From Ruegeria atlantica (GTDB lineage Bacteria > Pseudomonadota > Alphaproteobacteria > Rhodobacterales > Rhodobacteraceae), in NCBI RefSeq assembly GCF_013032005.1, contig NZ_WQBE01000001.1:248001-312000 (forward strand): 64,000 nt of DNA, given 5' to 3'. Every line of letters starts with the position of its first letter. Positions within the stretch are counted from its first letter, which is position 1. The translations under genes and the position numbers were made by a program. A model generated the notes under the pieces. It was not told the origin of the DNA and did not search any database. It saw only the letters and a program-made list of their open reading frames with translations. This document shows, piece after piece, positions 52,519-62,246 of the stretch.

Positions 52519-53982
52519 TCAGTCCTTCAGACTTTCCTCACGCAGGCCGTCCGCCAGCAGGTTCAATCCAAGAACCAGTGACAACAGGGCCAGCGCAGGC
52601 GGAAGGGCAGGGTGCAGATAGATCGACAACAGCTTGCGCCCCTCGTTGATCGTCGAACCCCAGTCTGGGCTTTCCGGTGGCAGCCCCAGTCCGAAGAAAC
52701 CCAAGGTTCCCAAAAGGATGGTGGTGTAGCCAATTCGCAGGCAGAAATCGACAATCAGCGGACCGCGCGCGTTTGGCAGAATTTCCCACAGCATGATGTA
52801 CCATGGGCCTTCTCCACGGGTTTGCGCCGCCGCCACATAATCTCGCGTCTTTATGTCCAACGCCAAACCACGCACGATGCGGAACACGGTGGGTGAATTC
52901 ACGAACACAACGGATACGAACACCACCAGGATGCCGCCAGGAATATCGAACAGGTCCAGATATGTCGGCAGTCCCCAGATGCGATAGCTATCTGTATTGA
53001 TGATGTAACCACCGGTCGAGATCAGCGACAGGTAGAACCAGATCGCAACGCCCAACACCCCGATCAGCAGCGGTGTGCGGAAATTCGGTCGCGTGTAATA
53101 GCGTGAATTCAGCAGAACGCCTATGAATAGGATCGGAAAGACGAACAACACAGCTGCCATATAGTTCGGCACGCCCGTCGCTACGATTTCCGGTGTCACC
53201 AGCAGGTAGAACAGCAAGATCACCGGGAAGGCCAGGATAAGGTTGGCCAGGAAGGACAGGAACGTATCCAACCGACCGCCATAGTAACCCGCGGGCAGAC
53301 CCAGAGTGATCCCGACCATAAAGGCAAACAACGTTGCCAGCGGCGCAATCTGCACCACGATCCAGGCACCTTTGACCATGCGGCTGAAGACGTCGCGGGC
53401 AAGGTTGTCACCCCCCAACAGATACCAGGTGTATTCCCCCTCTTCCGGGCTGGGCAGAGGTGTTCCGGGAACTTTGTTTTTCATCCCAGAAATCTGTGAC
53501 AGCGGGTCATGGGTAACGATCAGGTCCAGTGCCCCAAAGATGCCGGTGAAAACCCAGAACATCACAAGGCCGAAGCCGATCATGCCGATGGGGCTGTCGA
53601 ACAGTTTGCCATAAAGACCCAGACGCCGCTTAAACGCGATCGACATGGCGTACAGGATGATCAGCGACAGCCAGACCGGTAGAAACTGCTGTGAGATCGC
53701 ACCGATGATCCCCGCGCTGGTACCCAACACGATGCCCAGCACGATATAGGCCACGGCAAGCGCGACACAGGCAGCAAAGCTGTAGCGCAGCGCCTTTTGC
53801 GTCAACCCACGCATGCCCGATCCTGAGCTGAGCGTGCCGTCCAGATTCACACTCATCGGCGCCTCGGGCAGTACGATACTGCCAACTATCCAAGTCACGA
53901 TGGAGACCAGAAGGGCTGCGATTGCGATCATCAACAGCGGGTTCAGGAAGGCGATAGAGCCGGTCCAGGTAAGTGGTTCCAT
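52519..53982 (-). CDS. ABC importer permease, DppC-type, with extra membrane segments
   Basis: A 487-residue inner-membrane permease, much larger than the usual 280-300 residues of DppC. An additional N-terminal region (about 1-130) has four predicted helices. The family core starts near 135 with FDSPIGMIGFGLVMFW and LLGGDNLARDVFSRMVKGA. A further insertion of about 100 residues with two or more helices (about 265-365) separates the first core helices from the EAA loop (QTRGEGPWYIMLWEILPNARGPL, about 390-412). It starts 13 bp after the DppB-like gene. The insertions probably reflect a Rhodobacterales subfamily; their role is unknown. Confidence 0.88.
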   Translation of the reverse strand: MEPLTWTGSIAFLNPLLMIAIAALLVSIVTWIVGSIVLPEAPMSVNLDGTLSSGSGMRGLTQKALRYSFAACVALAVAYIVLGIVLGTSAGIIGAISQQFLPVWLSLIILYAMSIAFKRRLGLYGKLFDSPIGMIGFGLVMFWVFTGIFGALDLIVTHDPLSQISGMKNKVPGTPLPSPEEGEYTWYLLGGDNLARDVFSRMVKGAWIVVQIAPLATLFAFMVGITLGLPAGYYGGRLDTFLSFLANLILAFPVILLFYLLVTPEIVATGVPNYMAAVLFVFPILFIGVLLNSRYYTRPNFRTPLLIGVLGVAIWFYLSLISTGGYIINTDSYRIWGLPTYLDLFDIPGGILVVFVSVVFVNSPTVFRIVRGLALDIKTRDYVAAAQTRGEGPWYIMLWEILPNARGPLIVDFCLRIGYTTILLGTLGFFGLGLPPESPDWGSTINEGRKLLSIYLHPALPPALALLSLVLGLNLLADGLREESLKD

Positions 53983-53995
53983 GTTCTAACCCTCC

Positions 53996-55042
53996 TTAAG
54001 AAATGCGAATGCGCGGGTTGAGGTAAACATAGCCGATATCCGAGATCAGCTGGGTCAACAGCACCACAAAGACCGACACGACCGAAATCGCCAACAGCAA
54101 CTGGATGTCGTTGTTGCCCGCCGCCTGCACCAGTGCCCAACCGAAGCCCTTGTAGTTGAACAGCGTCTCAACAATCACCACGCCGTTCAGCAGCCATGGG
54201 AACTGCAGCATAATGACGGTAAAGGGCGCGATCAGCGCATTGCGCAGCGCGTGTTTCATGACAATGTTGGGGAAGGATACGCCTTTCAGCCGTGCGGTGC
54301 GAATGTACTGCGCTGTCATCACCTCGGTCATCGAGGCGCGGGTCATTCGGGCGATATACCCCATGCCATACAACGCAATGGTCAATACCGGCAGGAAAAA
54401 GTTCTCGAAGGTAGGATTGTCCATCGCCTGCGTTGCAGTGCCTTTGAACCATTTCAGACCAACGGTGGATGAGGTGAAGATGGCAATGAAGATCACGCCC
54501 GACACATATTCTGGCGTCGCCGTCGTTATGATTGAGAACGTAGACAGAGACCGATCCAGCGCTGAGCCTTCGCGCATCCCGGCCAGTACGCCCACCAACA
54601 GGGCTGATGGGACCATCAGGATCAAAACCCACATCATCAAGTAGCCGGTATTGCCCAATCGCTTGGCGACAATGGTGCCGACCTCATCCTTGAAAACAGT
54701 GGAATAGCCCCAGTCCCCCTGAAGGATGCCGCAAAACCGGGGCGTGGTCTCCTCGGTCAATCCGGGTCGGGTACAGGTGCCCACGAATGTGCCGTCATCC
54801 AGAGTTTTGGAAAACCCCGGTGCCACGCCCAGCCATTGGCCATATTTGACCAACGTGGGTTGCAGGTAGCCACGATTACCCAGCCAGGCCTCGACCTGTT
54901 CGTCGGACATCCGTTGGTTGCCCTGGGTTTTGGCCAGCTTTTCCAAGTTTGGGTATAGGTTGGTCAGAAAGAAGACCACGAACGTCAGGCACAATGCTGT
55001 CAACAGCATGACGCCAAACCGTCGGAGGATGAATAGTCCCAT
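53996..55042 (-). CDS. ABC importer permease, DppB/OppB type
   Basis: A 348-residue inner-membrane permease. Helix 1 (about 8-28) is followed by a long periplasmic section (about 30-125) containing WLGNRGYLQPTLVKYGQWLG and two cysteines, then the transport core with five helices. The EAA motif lies in RTARLKGVSFPNIVMKHALRNALI (about 245-268). It is the first permease of the operon, 136 bp after the binding-protein gene and 13 bp before the second permease. It pairs with the enlarged DppC-type subunit to form the membrane channel. Confidence 0.92.
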   Translation of the reverse strand: MGLFILRRFGVMLLTALCLTFVVFFLTNLYPNLEKLAKTQGNQRMSDEQVEAWLGNRGYLQPTLVKYGQWLGVAPGFSKTLDDGTFVGTCTRPGLTEETTPRFCGILQGDWGYSTVFKDEVGTIVAKRLGNTGYLMMWVLILMVPSALLVGVLAGMREGSALDRSLSTFSIITTATPEYVSGVIFIAIFTSSTVGLKWFKGTATQAMDNPTFENFFLPVLTIALYGMGYIARMTRASMTEVMTAQYIRTARLKGVSFPNIVMKHALRNALIAPFTVIMLQFPWLLNGVVIVETLFNYKGFGWALVQAAGNNDIQLLLAISVVSVFVVLLTQLISDIGYVYLNPRIRIS

Positions 55043-55178
55043 GATGGCCCCTGTTTTTCGGGTGTTCCGCAGATCTTTGGACCATTTTCTGGCCTCGGAC
55101 TTCCGACTTGACGCCGGGTTGTCTGCGGCTGGAAAGGGGCGCCTGGATCAGGCGCCCCCGTTGATTGTCTGACAGGTT

Positions 55179-56849
55179 TTAGGCCGACCAGCCCCACTTG
55201 TAGTGGTGATGTTCGAAAGCGATATGCATATCGGTTCCGACCAGACCATCTTTCATATGGCGATACAGCGCGCGCCAGTAGGGTTGGATGGTCACGCCTT
55301 CTTCCTGAATCAGCGCCTCGCCTTTGGCGACCACTTCGCGCCGTTTGTCGGCGTCGGCAATTGCCAGGGCTTCGGTCAGGATGGCGTCGAATTCGGAGTT
55401 GGCCCAACCGAACTCGTTCCAAGCTTCACCGGATTTATACGCCAATGCCCAGATCTGTACGCCCAGAGGGCGGTGGTTCCAGTTGGTTGAACTGTAGGGG
55501 TATTTCGTCCAGTCGTTCCAGAAGGTGTTCCCCGGCAGAACCGTGCGTTTTACATTGATGCCCGCGTCCCGTAGCTGCGCGGCAACAGCGTCGGTTGTGT
55601 TACGGCGCCAGTCGTCGTCAATCGACAGCAGTTCGTGCTCGAAATCAGCCATGCCAGCTTCTTCCATGAGCTTTTTCGCCCCAGCCGGATCGACCGTTTG
55701 CTTGGGCAGTTCTGCATAGTCCGGATGGATAGGCCCGACATGGTGGTTTTCAGCCAGCGTGCCGCGGCCGCCATAGCCCAATTCAAGCAGAACGCTGTTG
55801 TCCACCGCCATTTGCAGAGCTTTGCGCACGCGTTTGTCAGCATAAACCTGTTTGCCGTCAACTTCGGCCAGCTGATTGGGACGGATCACGAGGGTTCCCA
55901 TGGTGATCACTTCGGATTTCTCATAGCCGAGGCCGTCCATCACATCGATGAATTCACCCACGGACTCGTGCAGCATATCGACTTCGTCCGATTCCAGGGC
56001 TGCCAGCCATGCCGACGGATCGGTGCCGTAGTCGATATATTCGATACGATCCAATGTCGCAGGACCAAACACTTCTTCACCCCACCACGTGTGGTCAGGT
56101 GCGCGCACCAATGTGCATTTGACCCCGACTTCCAGCTCTTCAAGGATGTAGGGACCGGTTCCGACGTTGTTGAGTAGGTCGTTTTCATTGAACGAACTAT
56201 GCACGATGGCCGACGGATAGTCGGACATGCCGGCAATCAATGAAATATCCGAGCTTGGCAGGTTCAGTTTCACCGTCGTCGGATCAACAACTTCGATCGA
56301 GCCTTCGATAGCCTGGCCGGTGTCCGCGTCGATCAGTGTCGCAAAGCGACCTGCCATCGAATTGGTTTCCGAGCTTTTGTCACACCAACGCGCAATATTG
56401 CGTGCCACGTCATCTGCAGTGAAATCATCGCCGTTGGTCCACTTCACTCCCGGGCGCAGTTTCAGTGTATAGACAGTGGCGTCATCATTGATTTCCCAAC
56501 CTTCCAGCAACATTCCGCGGAATGTACCGTCCGAGTTGTATTCGACCAGGTATTCCATTGTGCCGCGGGTTTGGTTGCCCATTTCCGACCAGTCATACGT
56601 GCGTGGGTCTTTCAGGGCACGAACGCTCATCTGGACGCGCAGGGTGCCGCCTTCTTGTCTGGTATCTTCGCCCTCGGCGCGGACAGGGGCTGCCAAGCCA
56701 ATCATGCCGTAAGCACCTACAGCAGTAACACCCAGACCCGTGGCGCGGGTCAGAAACTCGCGCCGGCTTAACTTGCCGTCCCGATATTCCTGAGCATGCA
56801 TCTGTGCCGCCCAGTGAATCGGTGCTCCGGTAAAGGTTTGCTTATTCAT
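55179..56849 (-). CDS. ABC importer substrate-binding protein, family 5, Tat-exported
   Basis: A 556-residue periplasmic binding protein heading the importer operon. The N-terminus has an unusually long cytoplasmic lead (about 28 residues) before the twin-arginine motif SRREFLTRA (Arg29-Arg30) and hydrophobic stretch to about residue 60 (cleavage near VRA-EGE). The SBP_bac_5 fold follows, with [23 protein letters not shown] near 125-147. The start at 56849 (MNKQTF) is used because a GGAGAG ribosome site lies upstream of it. Ligands of this family are peptides, opines or glycosides; none can be assigned. Confidence 0.92.
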   Translation of the reverse strand: MNKQTFTGAPIHWAAQMHAQEYRDGKLSRREFLTRATGLGVTAVGAYGMIGLAAPVRAEGEDTRQEGGTLRVQMSVRALKDPRTYDWSEMGNQTRGTMEYLVEYNSDGTFRGMLLEGWEINDDATVYTLKLRPGVKWTNGDDFTADDVARNIARWCDKSSETNSMAGRFATLIDADTGQAIEGSIEVVDPTTVKLNLPSSDISLIAGMSDYPSAIVHSSFNENDLLNNVGTGPYILEELEVGVKCTLVRAPDHTWWGEEVFGPATLDRIEYIDYGTDPSAWLAALESDEVDMLHESVGEFIDVMDGLGYEKSEVITMGTLVIRPNQLAEVDGKQVYADKRVRKALQMAVDNSVLLELGYGGRGTLAENHHVGPIHPDYAELPKQTVDPAGAKKLMEEAGMADFEHELLSIDDDWRRNTTDAVAAQLRDAGINVKRTVLPGNTFWNDWTKYPYSSTNWNHRPLGVQIWALAYKSGEAWNEFGWANSEFDAILTEALAIADADKRREVVAKGEALIQEEGVTIQPYWRALYRHMKDGLVGTDMHIAFEHHHYKWGWSA

Positions 56850-57161
56850 CGATGTCTCTCCCTGTGACATGTTCTTTTTATTGAAGAAGGTTGGAACCGT
56901 TCAGACCATATTGAGGCGAACAGCAGGTTCTCGGAATACTCGTTGGATTTTCATCATCCCCATGGGGCTATTCCGCCCTAGAATTCAAATGAGGTCAATG
57001 TTCGAAATCGACGTAGATAGCACAAAAACGACATGGCTGGGAGTGTTTGCTGTTGTCTCGGGCCCGCAGCGTCTTATTTCAAGCGATGTATACTATCGTG
57101 AACCGAAACAATTGGCGTTTTGGGGAATCGCTGGAAAGGATTCTCGGAGATGAAGTTTGAA
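56850..57161. other. Intergenic region upstream of the ABC importer operon
   Basis: About 310 bp between the binding-protein start and the miaA stop. It should carry the importer promoter. A CCCCATGGGG palindrome lies at 56958-56967. A 94-codon plus-strand frame (56869-57153) is open but shows no ribosome site or family resemblance and is probably not a gene. No terminator was recognised after miaA. Confidence 0.4.
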
Positions 57162-58067
57162 CTACGGCTTGTATCGTTTTGAGAAATCTATCTGATTCCA
57201 ATTCTTCATCCGTGCGCGAAACCAGGTGCGCTGACGTTTGGCGAATCGGCGGGTGGCAATCGTTGCACGCTCTTTGGCGGCGTCCAGCGTAAGATGACCG
57301 TCAAGATAGGCCAACAATTCAGGAACGCCGATGGCTTTGAAGGCGGGCAACGTCGGATCATAGAGGTCTCGCATCGCTTCGACCTCTTGCAGCGCGCCAG
57401 AGTCCAGCATCAGATCGAACCGCCGGGTGATGCGATCAAGAAGCCATTGTTTATCCACGTCAAAAACGATCGAAACCGTGTCAGTCAAATTCAGAACGGG
57501 CGGCGGTGTCTCAGCCTGCCAGTCGCTCAGGCTTCGTCCGGTGGCCCGCTGCACCTCCCAAGCTCGCTGAACACGGGCGCGGTTCTGCGTGTCGATCCGT
57601 TCCTGTGTCCGCGTATCTACACCAGCAATTAATGCGGTCAGGTCCAGTTGGTCTGCCTCGGCGCGGATTTCCAGCGGTGTGGCGGGGATGTCGGCCATCC
57701 CTTCGGTTAACGCCGAGAAATACAAGCCGGTGCCGCCCACGATGATCGGGCGCTGCCCCCCGGTCAGCAGTGGCGTTACCTCGCGCAGCCAATGACCCGT
57801 CGAATACTCCTGATCATACGCGATGTGGCCGTAAAGCAGATGCGGCGCGCGGGCCTCTTCTTCGATCGAAGGGCGGGCCGAAATTACACGCCAGCAGTCA
57901 TAGACTTGGCTCGCATCCGCATTGACGATCACGCCGCCGAACGTCTCGGCAATCTGCAGGGCCAGGGCCGATTTACCCGAGGCGGTCGGCCCCGCAATCA
58001 ACACCGGTTTGTCGTCGGGGATGGAGGGCAGGCGGTCCCAAATCTGCGATCTGTCGTTATTGTCCAT
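57162..58067 (-). CDS. miaA: tRNA dimethylallyltransferase
   Basis: Adds a dimethylallyl group to adenosine 37 of tRNAs that read codons starting with U. The 301-residue protein has the P-loop GPTASGKS (26-33), [11 protein letters not shown] (about 48-58), the [11 protein letters not shown] segment (about 109-119) and the C-terminal [10 protein letters not shown]. The ATG at 58067 is preceded by GAGG at good spacing and matches the fold; a longer frame from 58097 would run toward pyrH. It is divergent from pyrH with about 95 bp between starts. hfq, a common neighbour in other groups, is absent. Confidence 0.95.
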   Translation of the reverse strand: MDNNDRSQIWDRLPSIPDDKPVLIAGPTASGKSALALQIAETFGGVIVNADASQVYDCWRVISARPSIEEEARAPHLLYGHIAYDQEYSTGHWLREVTPLLTGGQRPIIVGGTGLYFSALTEGMADIPATPLEIRAEADQLDLTALIAGVDTRTQERIDTQNRARVQRAWEVQRATGRSLSDWQAETPPPVLNLTDTVSIVFDVDKQWLLDRITRRFDLMLDSGALQEVEAMRDLYDPTLPAFKAIGVPELLAYLDGHLTLDAAKERATIATRRFAKRQRTWFRARMKNWNQIDFSKRYKP

Positions 58068-58163
58068 TCGGGCTGCCTCAATCGTCACCAATCGCATTGA
58101 ACCTGCGGAGGTTTTGCTTCATTTTGCGCCGGAAAATAAACCCGTGCCAGCCCGGAGCGCAAC

Positions 58164-58916
58164 ATGAGCCTTTCCCCGACCCTCGAATCCACCGAGACCG
58201 CCAAAACAAAGTACAATCGCGTGATGCTGAAAATCTCAGGCGAGGCGTTGATGGGCGATCAGGGGTTTGGCTTGCATCCCCCCACCGTTCAGCGCATCGC
58301 ACAAGAGGTCAAGTCGGTGCATGATCTGGGGGTCGAGATTTGCATGGTCATCGGCGGTGGCAACATTTTCCGCGGCCTCAGCGGTTCAGCACAGGGGATG
58401 GAGCGCACAACAGCCGATTATATGGGCATGCTGGCCACGGTGATGAACGCTCTGGGGATGCAGTCGGCGCTTGAGGAAATCGGTGTGTTCACTCGTGTCA
58501 TCTCGGCCATTCGCATGGATGAGGTGTGCGAGCCCTATATCCGCCGTCGCGCCGTGCGCCACCTTGAGAAAAAGCGGGTTTGCATTTTTGCTGCGGGAAC
58601 TGGCAACCCGTATTTTACCACCGACACCGCCGCGACTCTGCGTGCCAATGAAATGGCGTGTGAGGCGATTTTCATGGGCAAAAACGGTGTGGATGGGGTT
58701 TATGACAAAGACCCCAAAGAACACGCGGACGCAGTGCGCTATGACACGGTTACTTATGATGACGTGCTGGCCAAGCGGTTGCGCGTCATGGATGCCTCGG
58801 CCATTGCACTGGCACGTGACAACAACCTGCCGCTGATCGTATTTGGCTTGGATGAGCCGGGCGGGTTCCGCGGAATTCTGGCGGGTGAGGGGACCTATAC
58901 CAAGGTTCAGGGCTAA
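58164..58916 (+). CDS. pyrH: UMP kinase
   Basis: Hexameric kinase making UDP from UMP for pyrimidine nucleotide synthesis. The 250-residue protein belongs to the amino-acid-kinase fold and shows [13 protein letters not shown] (about 20-32), [10 protein letters not shown] (about 63-72), the [19 protein letters not shown] segment (about 145-163) and [11 protein letters not shown] (about 172-182). The first 18 residues are an extra N-terminal tail. It ends at an intrinsic terminator, and the ribosome-recycling-factor gene frr that often follows pyrH is not present here. Confidence 0.96.
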   Translation: MSLSPTLESTETAKTKYNRVMLKISGEALMGDQGFGLHPPTVQRIAQEVKSVHDLGVEICMVIGGGNIFRGLSGSAQGMERTTADYMGMLATVMNALGMQSALEEIGVFTRVISAIRMDEVCEPYIRRRAVRHLEKKRVCIFAAGTGNPYFTTDTAATLRANEMACEAIFMGKNGVDGVYDKDPKEHADAVRYDTVTYDDVLAKRLRVMDASAIALARDNNLPLIVFGLDEPGGFRGILAGEGTYTKVQG

Positions 58917-58939
58917 ATCCTGCGACAGCTTTTTGTGTG

Positions 58940-58969
58940 CAGGCCGGGGCGATTGCCCGGCCTGTTTTC
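58940..58969 (+). terminator. Intrinsic terminator after pyrH
   Basis: CAGGCCGGG (58940-58948) pairs with CCCGGCCTG (58956-58964), followed by TTTTCATTT, 24 bases past the pyrH stop. Confidence 0.85.
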
Positions 58970-59126
58970 ATTTACAGCGACCGATTTTCGTCATGGCGGT
59001 CATATGAAGCAAGCCTGTCACTTTTACGTATTTTGTCGCTTTTAAGTAATAGGTGGTCTTCTCAGTTACGCCCTTGCCGATCCGGATATTGGATGTCCTG
59101 CGCATCGATAAGGGGAAGGAAAGATA

Positions 59127-60713
59127 ATGTCCGACAATACGGAAACCGACTACGAAGTCGGTCAGGACAACGTTCAGATCATGGGTCTGGACGTCCACAA
59201 TCCGGTCTTTGCCGTTTCGGGGCTAACCATCATTGCATTCGTGTTCTTCTCGCTGGTGTTCCGCGAGCAGGCGAGCGAGTTCTTTGGCTGGCTTCGACCG
59301 GCTTTGACCAGCAATTTCGACTGGGTGTTCATGATTGCGGCGAACATCTTTGTCGTGTTTTCACTACTGCTGATCGTCACGCCGTATGGTTCGATCCGTC
59401 TGGGCGGGGATGATGCCAAGCCGGATTACAGCTATGCCGGGTGGTTCTCGATGCTGTTTGCCGCGGGTATGGGCATCGGTTTGGTGTTCTGGGGCGTGGC
59501 CGAGCCAATCTCGCATTACGGGTCGTCGCTGGGCGGGGTTGCCGCTGGCGAGGATGGCCTTCGCACCGACTGGGCACCGTTAGGTGCCGGTCTGGAGGAC
59601 CCCGAAGCCTCGAAGAAGTTGGCGATGGCAGCCACCATTTTTCACTGGGGTATGCACCCTTGGGCCGTGTATGCGGTAGTGGCACTGGCGCTGGCGTTCT
59701 TCAGCTTTAACCGCGGTCTGCCGCTGACCATGCGGTCGGTGTTCTACCCGCTGTTTGGAGAGGCGACATGGGGTCCGTTGGGTCACATCATTGACGTTCT
59801 AGCCGTGTTCGCCACGATCTTCGGTTTGGCGACATCGCTGGGCTTGGGCGCAACGCAAGCGCTGGCTGGTCTGAATTATCTGTTCGATGTTCCGATTACG
59901 GACGGGATGAAAGTTCTGCTGATCGGTCTTATCACGGCATTCGCATTGATCTCGGTGGTTGCTGGCCTCGATAAGGGCGTAAAGCGGTTGTCCGAGGCCA
60001 ACATGATCCTTGCCGCGGCCTTGTTACTGCTGGTGCTGATCCTTGGCCCTACCGTGGCGATTCTGACCGGCTTTTTCGACAGCCTGATTGAATACGTCGT
60101 CGCATTGCCTGCACTGTCGAACTGGGTCGGTCGCGAAGACACCAACTTTATGCAGGGTTGGACCACCTTCTACTGGGCGTGGTGGATCTCCTGGTCACCT
60201 TTCGTCGGCATGTTCATCGCCCGAATCTCGCGCGGCCGAACCGTGCGCGAATTCGTGACTTGCGTGATCCTGATCCCAACCGTTGTAGGTGCCCTGTGGA
60301 TGAGCGTTTTTGGTGGAGCCGCGTTGGATCAGGTTATGTCCGGTTCGGGGCAGGCCCTGTCGGATGCTGCGCTAGAACTCAAGATGTTCTCCATGTTTGA
60401 ACAATTCCCGATGACAGGTTTGCTGTCCTTCGTTGGCATCGTTCTGGTGGTTGTGTTCTTCGTCACCAGCTCGGATTCCGGCTCGTTGGTGATTGATACG
60501 ATCACGGCAGGTGGCAAAACCGATGCGCCGACGGCGCAGCGTGTGTTCTGGTGCATTCTGGAGGGCGCTATCGCGATCGTTCTGTTGCTGGGTGGCGGTC
60601 TGGGTGCGCTGCAGGCTGCTGCGATTGCAACAGGCTTCCCGTTTGCGATCGTTCTGGTACTGATGTGCGTGTCGATCTTCATCGGACTTGCGAACGAAAA
60701 GCGACGCCGCTGA
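59127..60713 (+). CDS. BCCT-family betaine/carnitine/choline transporter
   Basis: Sodium- or proton-coupled carrier for quaternary ammonium or sulfonium compounds. The 528-residue protein has twelve predicted helices. It shows the glycine-rich GMGIGLVFWGVAEP stretch in helix 3 (about 112-125), the GMHPWAVYAVVALALAFF helix (about 175-192) and the signature tryptophan-rich WTTFYWAWWISWSPFVGMFIAR (about 345-366). A GGAAGGAAAG ribosome site precedes the ATG. Possible substrates are glycine betaine, choline, carnitine or DMSP; Roseobacter-group bacteria use several of these. It is a single-gene unit with its own terminator. Confidence 0.93.
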   Translation: MSDNTETDYEVGQDNVQIMGLDVHNPVFAVSGLTIIAFVFFSLVFREQASEFFGWLRPALTSNFDWVFMIAANIFVVFSLLLIVTPYGSIRLGGDDAKPDYSYAGWFSMLFAAGMGIGLVFWGVAEPISHYGSSLGGVAAGEDGLRTDWAPLGAGLEDPEASKKLAMAATIFHWGMHPWAVYAVVALALAFFSFNRGLPLTMRSVFYPLFGEATWGPLGHIIDVLAVFATIFGLATSLGLGATQALAGLNYLFDVPITDGMKVLLIGLITAFALISVVAGLDKGVKRLSEANMILAAALLLLVLILGPTVAILTGFFDSLIEYVVALPALSNWVGREDTNFMQGWTTFYWAWWISWSPFVGMFIARISRGRTVREFVTCVILIPTVVGALWMSVFGGAALDQVMSGSGQALSDAALELKMFSMFEQFPMTGLLSFVGIVLVVVFFVTSSDSGSLVIDTITAGGKTDAPTAQRVFWCILEGAIAIVLLLGGGLGALQAAAIATGFPFAIVLVLMCVSIFIGLANEKRRR

Positions 60714-60731
60714 ATCCAATTCAGCCCTTCG

Positions 60732-60763
60732 AAAGCCCCGGACAAGCGTCGGGGCTTTTTTGT
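60732..60763 (+). terminator. Intrinsic terminator after the BCCT gene
   Basis: AAAGCCCCGGAC (from 60732) pairs with GTCGGGGCTT (to about 60757) with one bulged base, followed by a T-run, about 20 bases past the stop. Confidence 0.85.
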
Positions 60764-60971
60764 TTCATGCCGGGTTGACCGAGCTTAGGGCCGCTGGCTA
60801 TGTATCCGCGTCTTTTGATTGCCAGATCTGGTCCCGAAAGACTGCCTGTGCTTCTGTTTGTTTGACTGGGGCTGTGGCTGGGCTGGAAGACCTGCCGTGA
60901 TTTCCGAGTTGTCCGAAATCATGCGCGGGCACGTCATCGGAACAAGCAGCATGAGCAAGGAGCGACGTGCC

Positions 60972-62198
60972 ATGGGCACTCTTGATATCGATTTCGTTAG
61001 GGCGCAGTTCCCGGCTTTTTCCGAGCCCAGCCTGCAAGGTCAGGCGTTCTTTGAAAATGCAGGCGGGTCATATACTTGTAAGCCGGTGCTGGACCGGCTG
61101 ACGCGCTACTATACGCAACGCAAAGTGCAGCCCTACGGCCCCTATGACGCCAGCCGTCTGGCAGGCGAAGAGATGGATGAAGCCCGCGCACGCATGGCTG
61201 CGATTCTGGGCGTGAACACCGATGAGCTGAGCTTTGGCCCCTCGACCACTCAGAACACCTATGTTTTGGCGCAGGCATTTCGCCAGTGGATGCAGCCGGG
61301 CGATGCCATCGTTGTCACCAATCAGGATCACGAGGCCAACTCGGGACCATGGCGGCGTCTGGCCGAGGACGGGTTTGAAATCCGCGAATGGCAGATCGAC
61401 CCGGAAACCGGATCGCTCAACCCGCAGGATCTTGAGAACCTGCTGGACGAGAAGGTGCGTCTGGTCTGTTTCCCGCATTGTTCCAACGTGATCGGAGAGA
61501 TCAACCCAGTCACCGAAATCACCGCCATTGCCCATGCGGCGGGGGCGTTTGTCTGTGTAGATGGCGTTTCATACGCGCCACATGGGTTCCCAAATGTCGG
61601 CGATCTGGGGCCGGATATCTATCTGTTCTCGGCCTATAAAACCTACGGTCCGCATCAAGGTTGCATGGTGATCAGGCGTGCGCTTGGTGAGCTGCTGCCA
61701 AACCAGGCGCACTATTTTAATGCAGACGCGCTGTACAAGCGTTTCACCCCGGCGGGCCCGGATCACGCTCAGATCGCGGCCAGTGCAGGTATGGCGGATT
61801 ACGTTGATCTGTTGTGCGACCACCATAACGGCCCCAAGGGTAACGCAACCGAACGGGGAGCCTTTGTGCATGACCTGATGCGCGGTCAGGAGGTTGCGCT
61901 GCTGCAGCCCGTATTGGACGCGGTCAAGGATCGAAATGCCGTACGCTTGATCGGTACCTCAGATGCTACACGTCGCGCTCCGACCGTAGCGTTATCGCTG
62001 AGCCGGAATGCCGAAGCCGTGGCCACCGATCTTGTTGAACACGGGATCATGGCAGGAGGCGGCGATTTTTACGCCGTGCGCCCGTTGCAGGCGATGGGTG
62101 TGGATTTGGATCAGGGCGTGCTGCGGGTCAGCTTTACGCACTATACCTCGCAACAGGAGATTGATCAGTTATTGGGTGCACTTGACGCCGTTTTGTGA
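60972..62198 (+). CDS. Class V aminotransferase, cysteine-desulfurase-like (TIGR01976 type)
   Basis: A 408-residue PLP enzyme of the NifS/CsdA fold. The N-terminus reads IDFVRAQFPAF then FFENAGGSYTCKPVLDRL, and the PLP lysine lies in LFSAYKTYGPHQG. Upstream are the His/Asp PLP contacts NQDHEANSGPW and CVDGVSYAPHG. The persulfide-forming cysteine loop of true cysteine desulfurases is not obvious, as is usual for this 'cysteine desulfurase-like' group, so the reaction is uncertain. ATG 60972 is preferred because AAGGAG lies nine bases upstream; in-frame starts at 60951 and 60819 exist. The next gene's stress promoter overlaps its stop codon. Confidence 0.85.
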   Translation: MGTLDIDFVRAQFPAFSEPSLQGQAFFENAGGSYTCKPVLDRLTRYYTQRKVQPYGPYDASRLAGEEMDEARARMAAILGVNTDELSFGPSTTQNTYVLAQAFRQWMQPGDAIVVTNQDHEANSGPWRRLAEDGFEIREWQIDPETGSLNPQDLENLLDEKVRLVCFPHCSNVIGEINPVTEITAIAHAAGAFVCVDGVSYAPHGFPNVGDLGPDIYLFSAYKTYGPHQGCMVIRRALGELLPNQAHYFNADALYKRFTPAGPDHAQIAASAGMADYVDLLCDHHNGPKGNATERGAFVHDLMRGQEVALLQPVLDAVKDRNAVRLIGTSDATRRAPTVALSLSRNAEAVATDLVEHGIMAGGGDFYAVRPLQAMGVDLDQGVLRVSFTHYTSQQEIDQLLGALDAVL

Positions 62199-62225
62199 TC
62201 CGGTTTCTGCTCGGCTTCGTAATGC
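62196..62225 (+). promoter_or_regulatory. RpoE/ChrR-type (ECF11-like) promoter for photolyase
   Basis: TGATCC (62196-62201), an 18-bp spacer and TAATGC (62220-62225; with the preceding bases CGTAAT) resemble the Rhodobacter sphaeroides RpoE singlet-oxygen promoter. The -35 element overlaps the aminotransferase stop codon, and the predicted start of transcription lies 10-15 bp before the photolyase ATG. In R. sphaeroides, phrA and cfaA both belong to this regulon. Confidence 0.6.
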
Positions 62226-62246
62226 GAAGAAAACAGCCGGGCGGTC

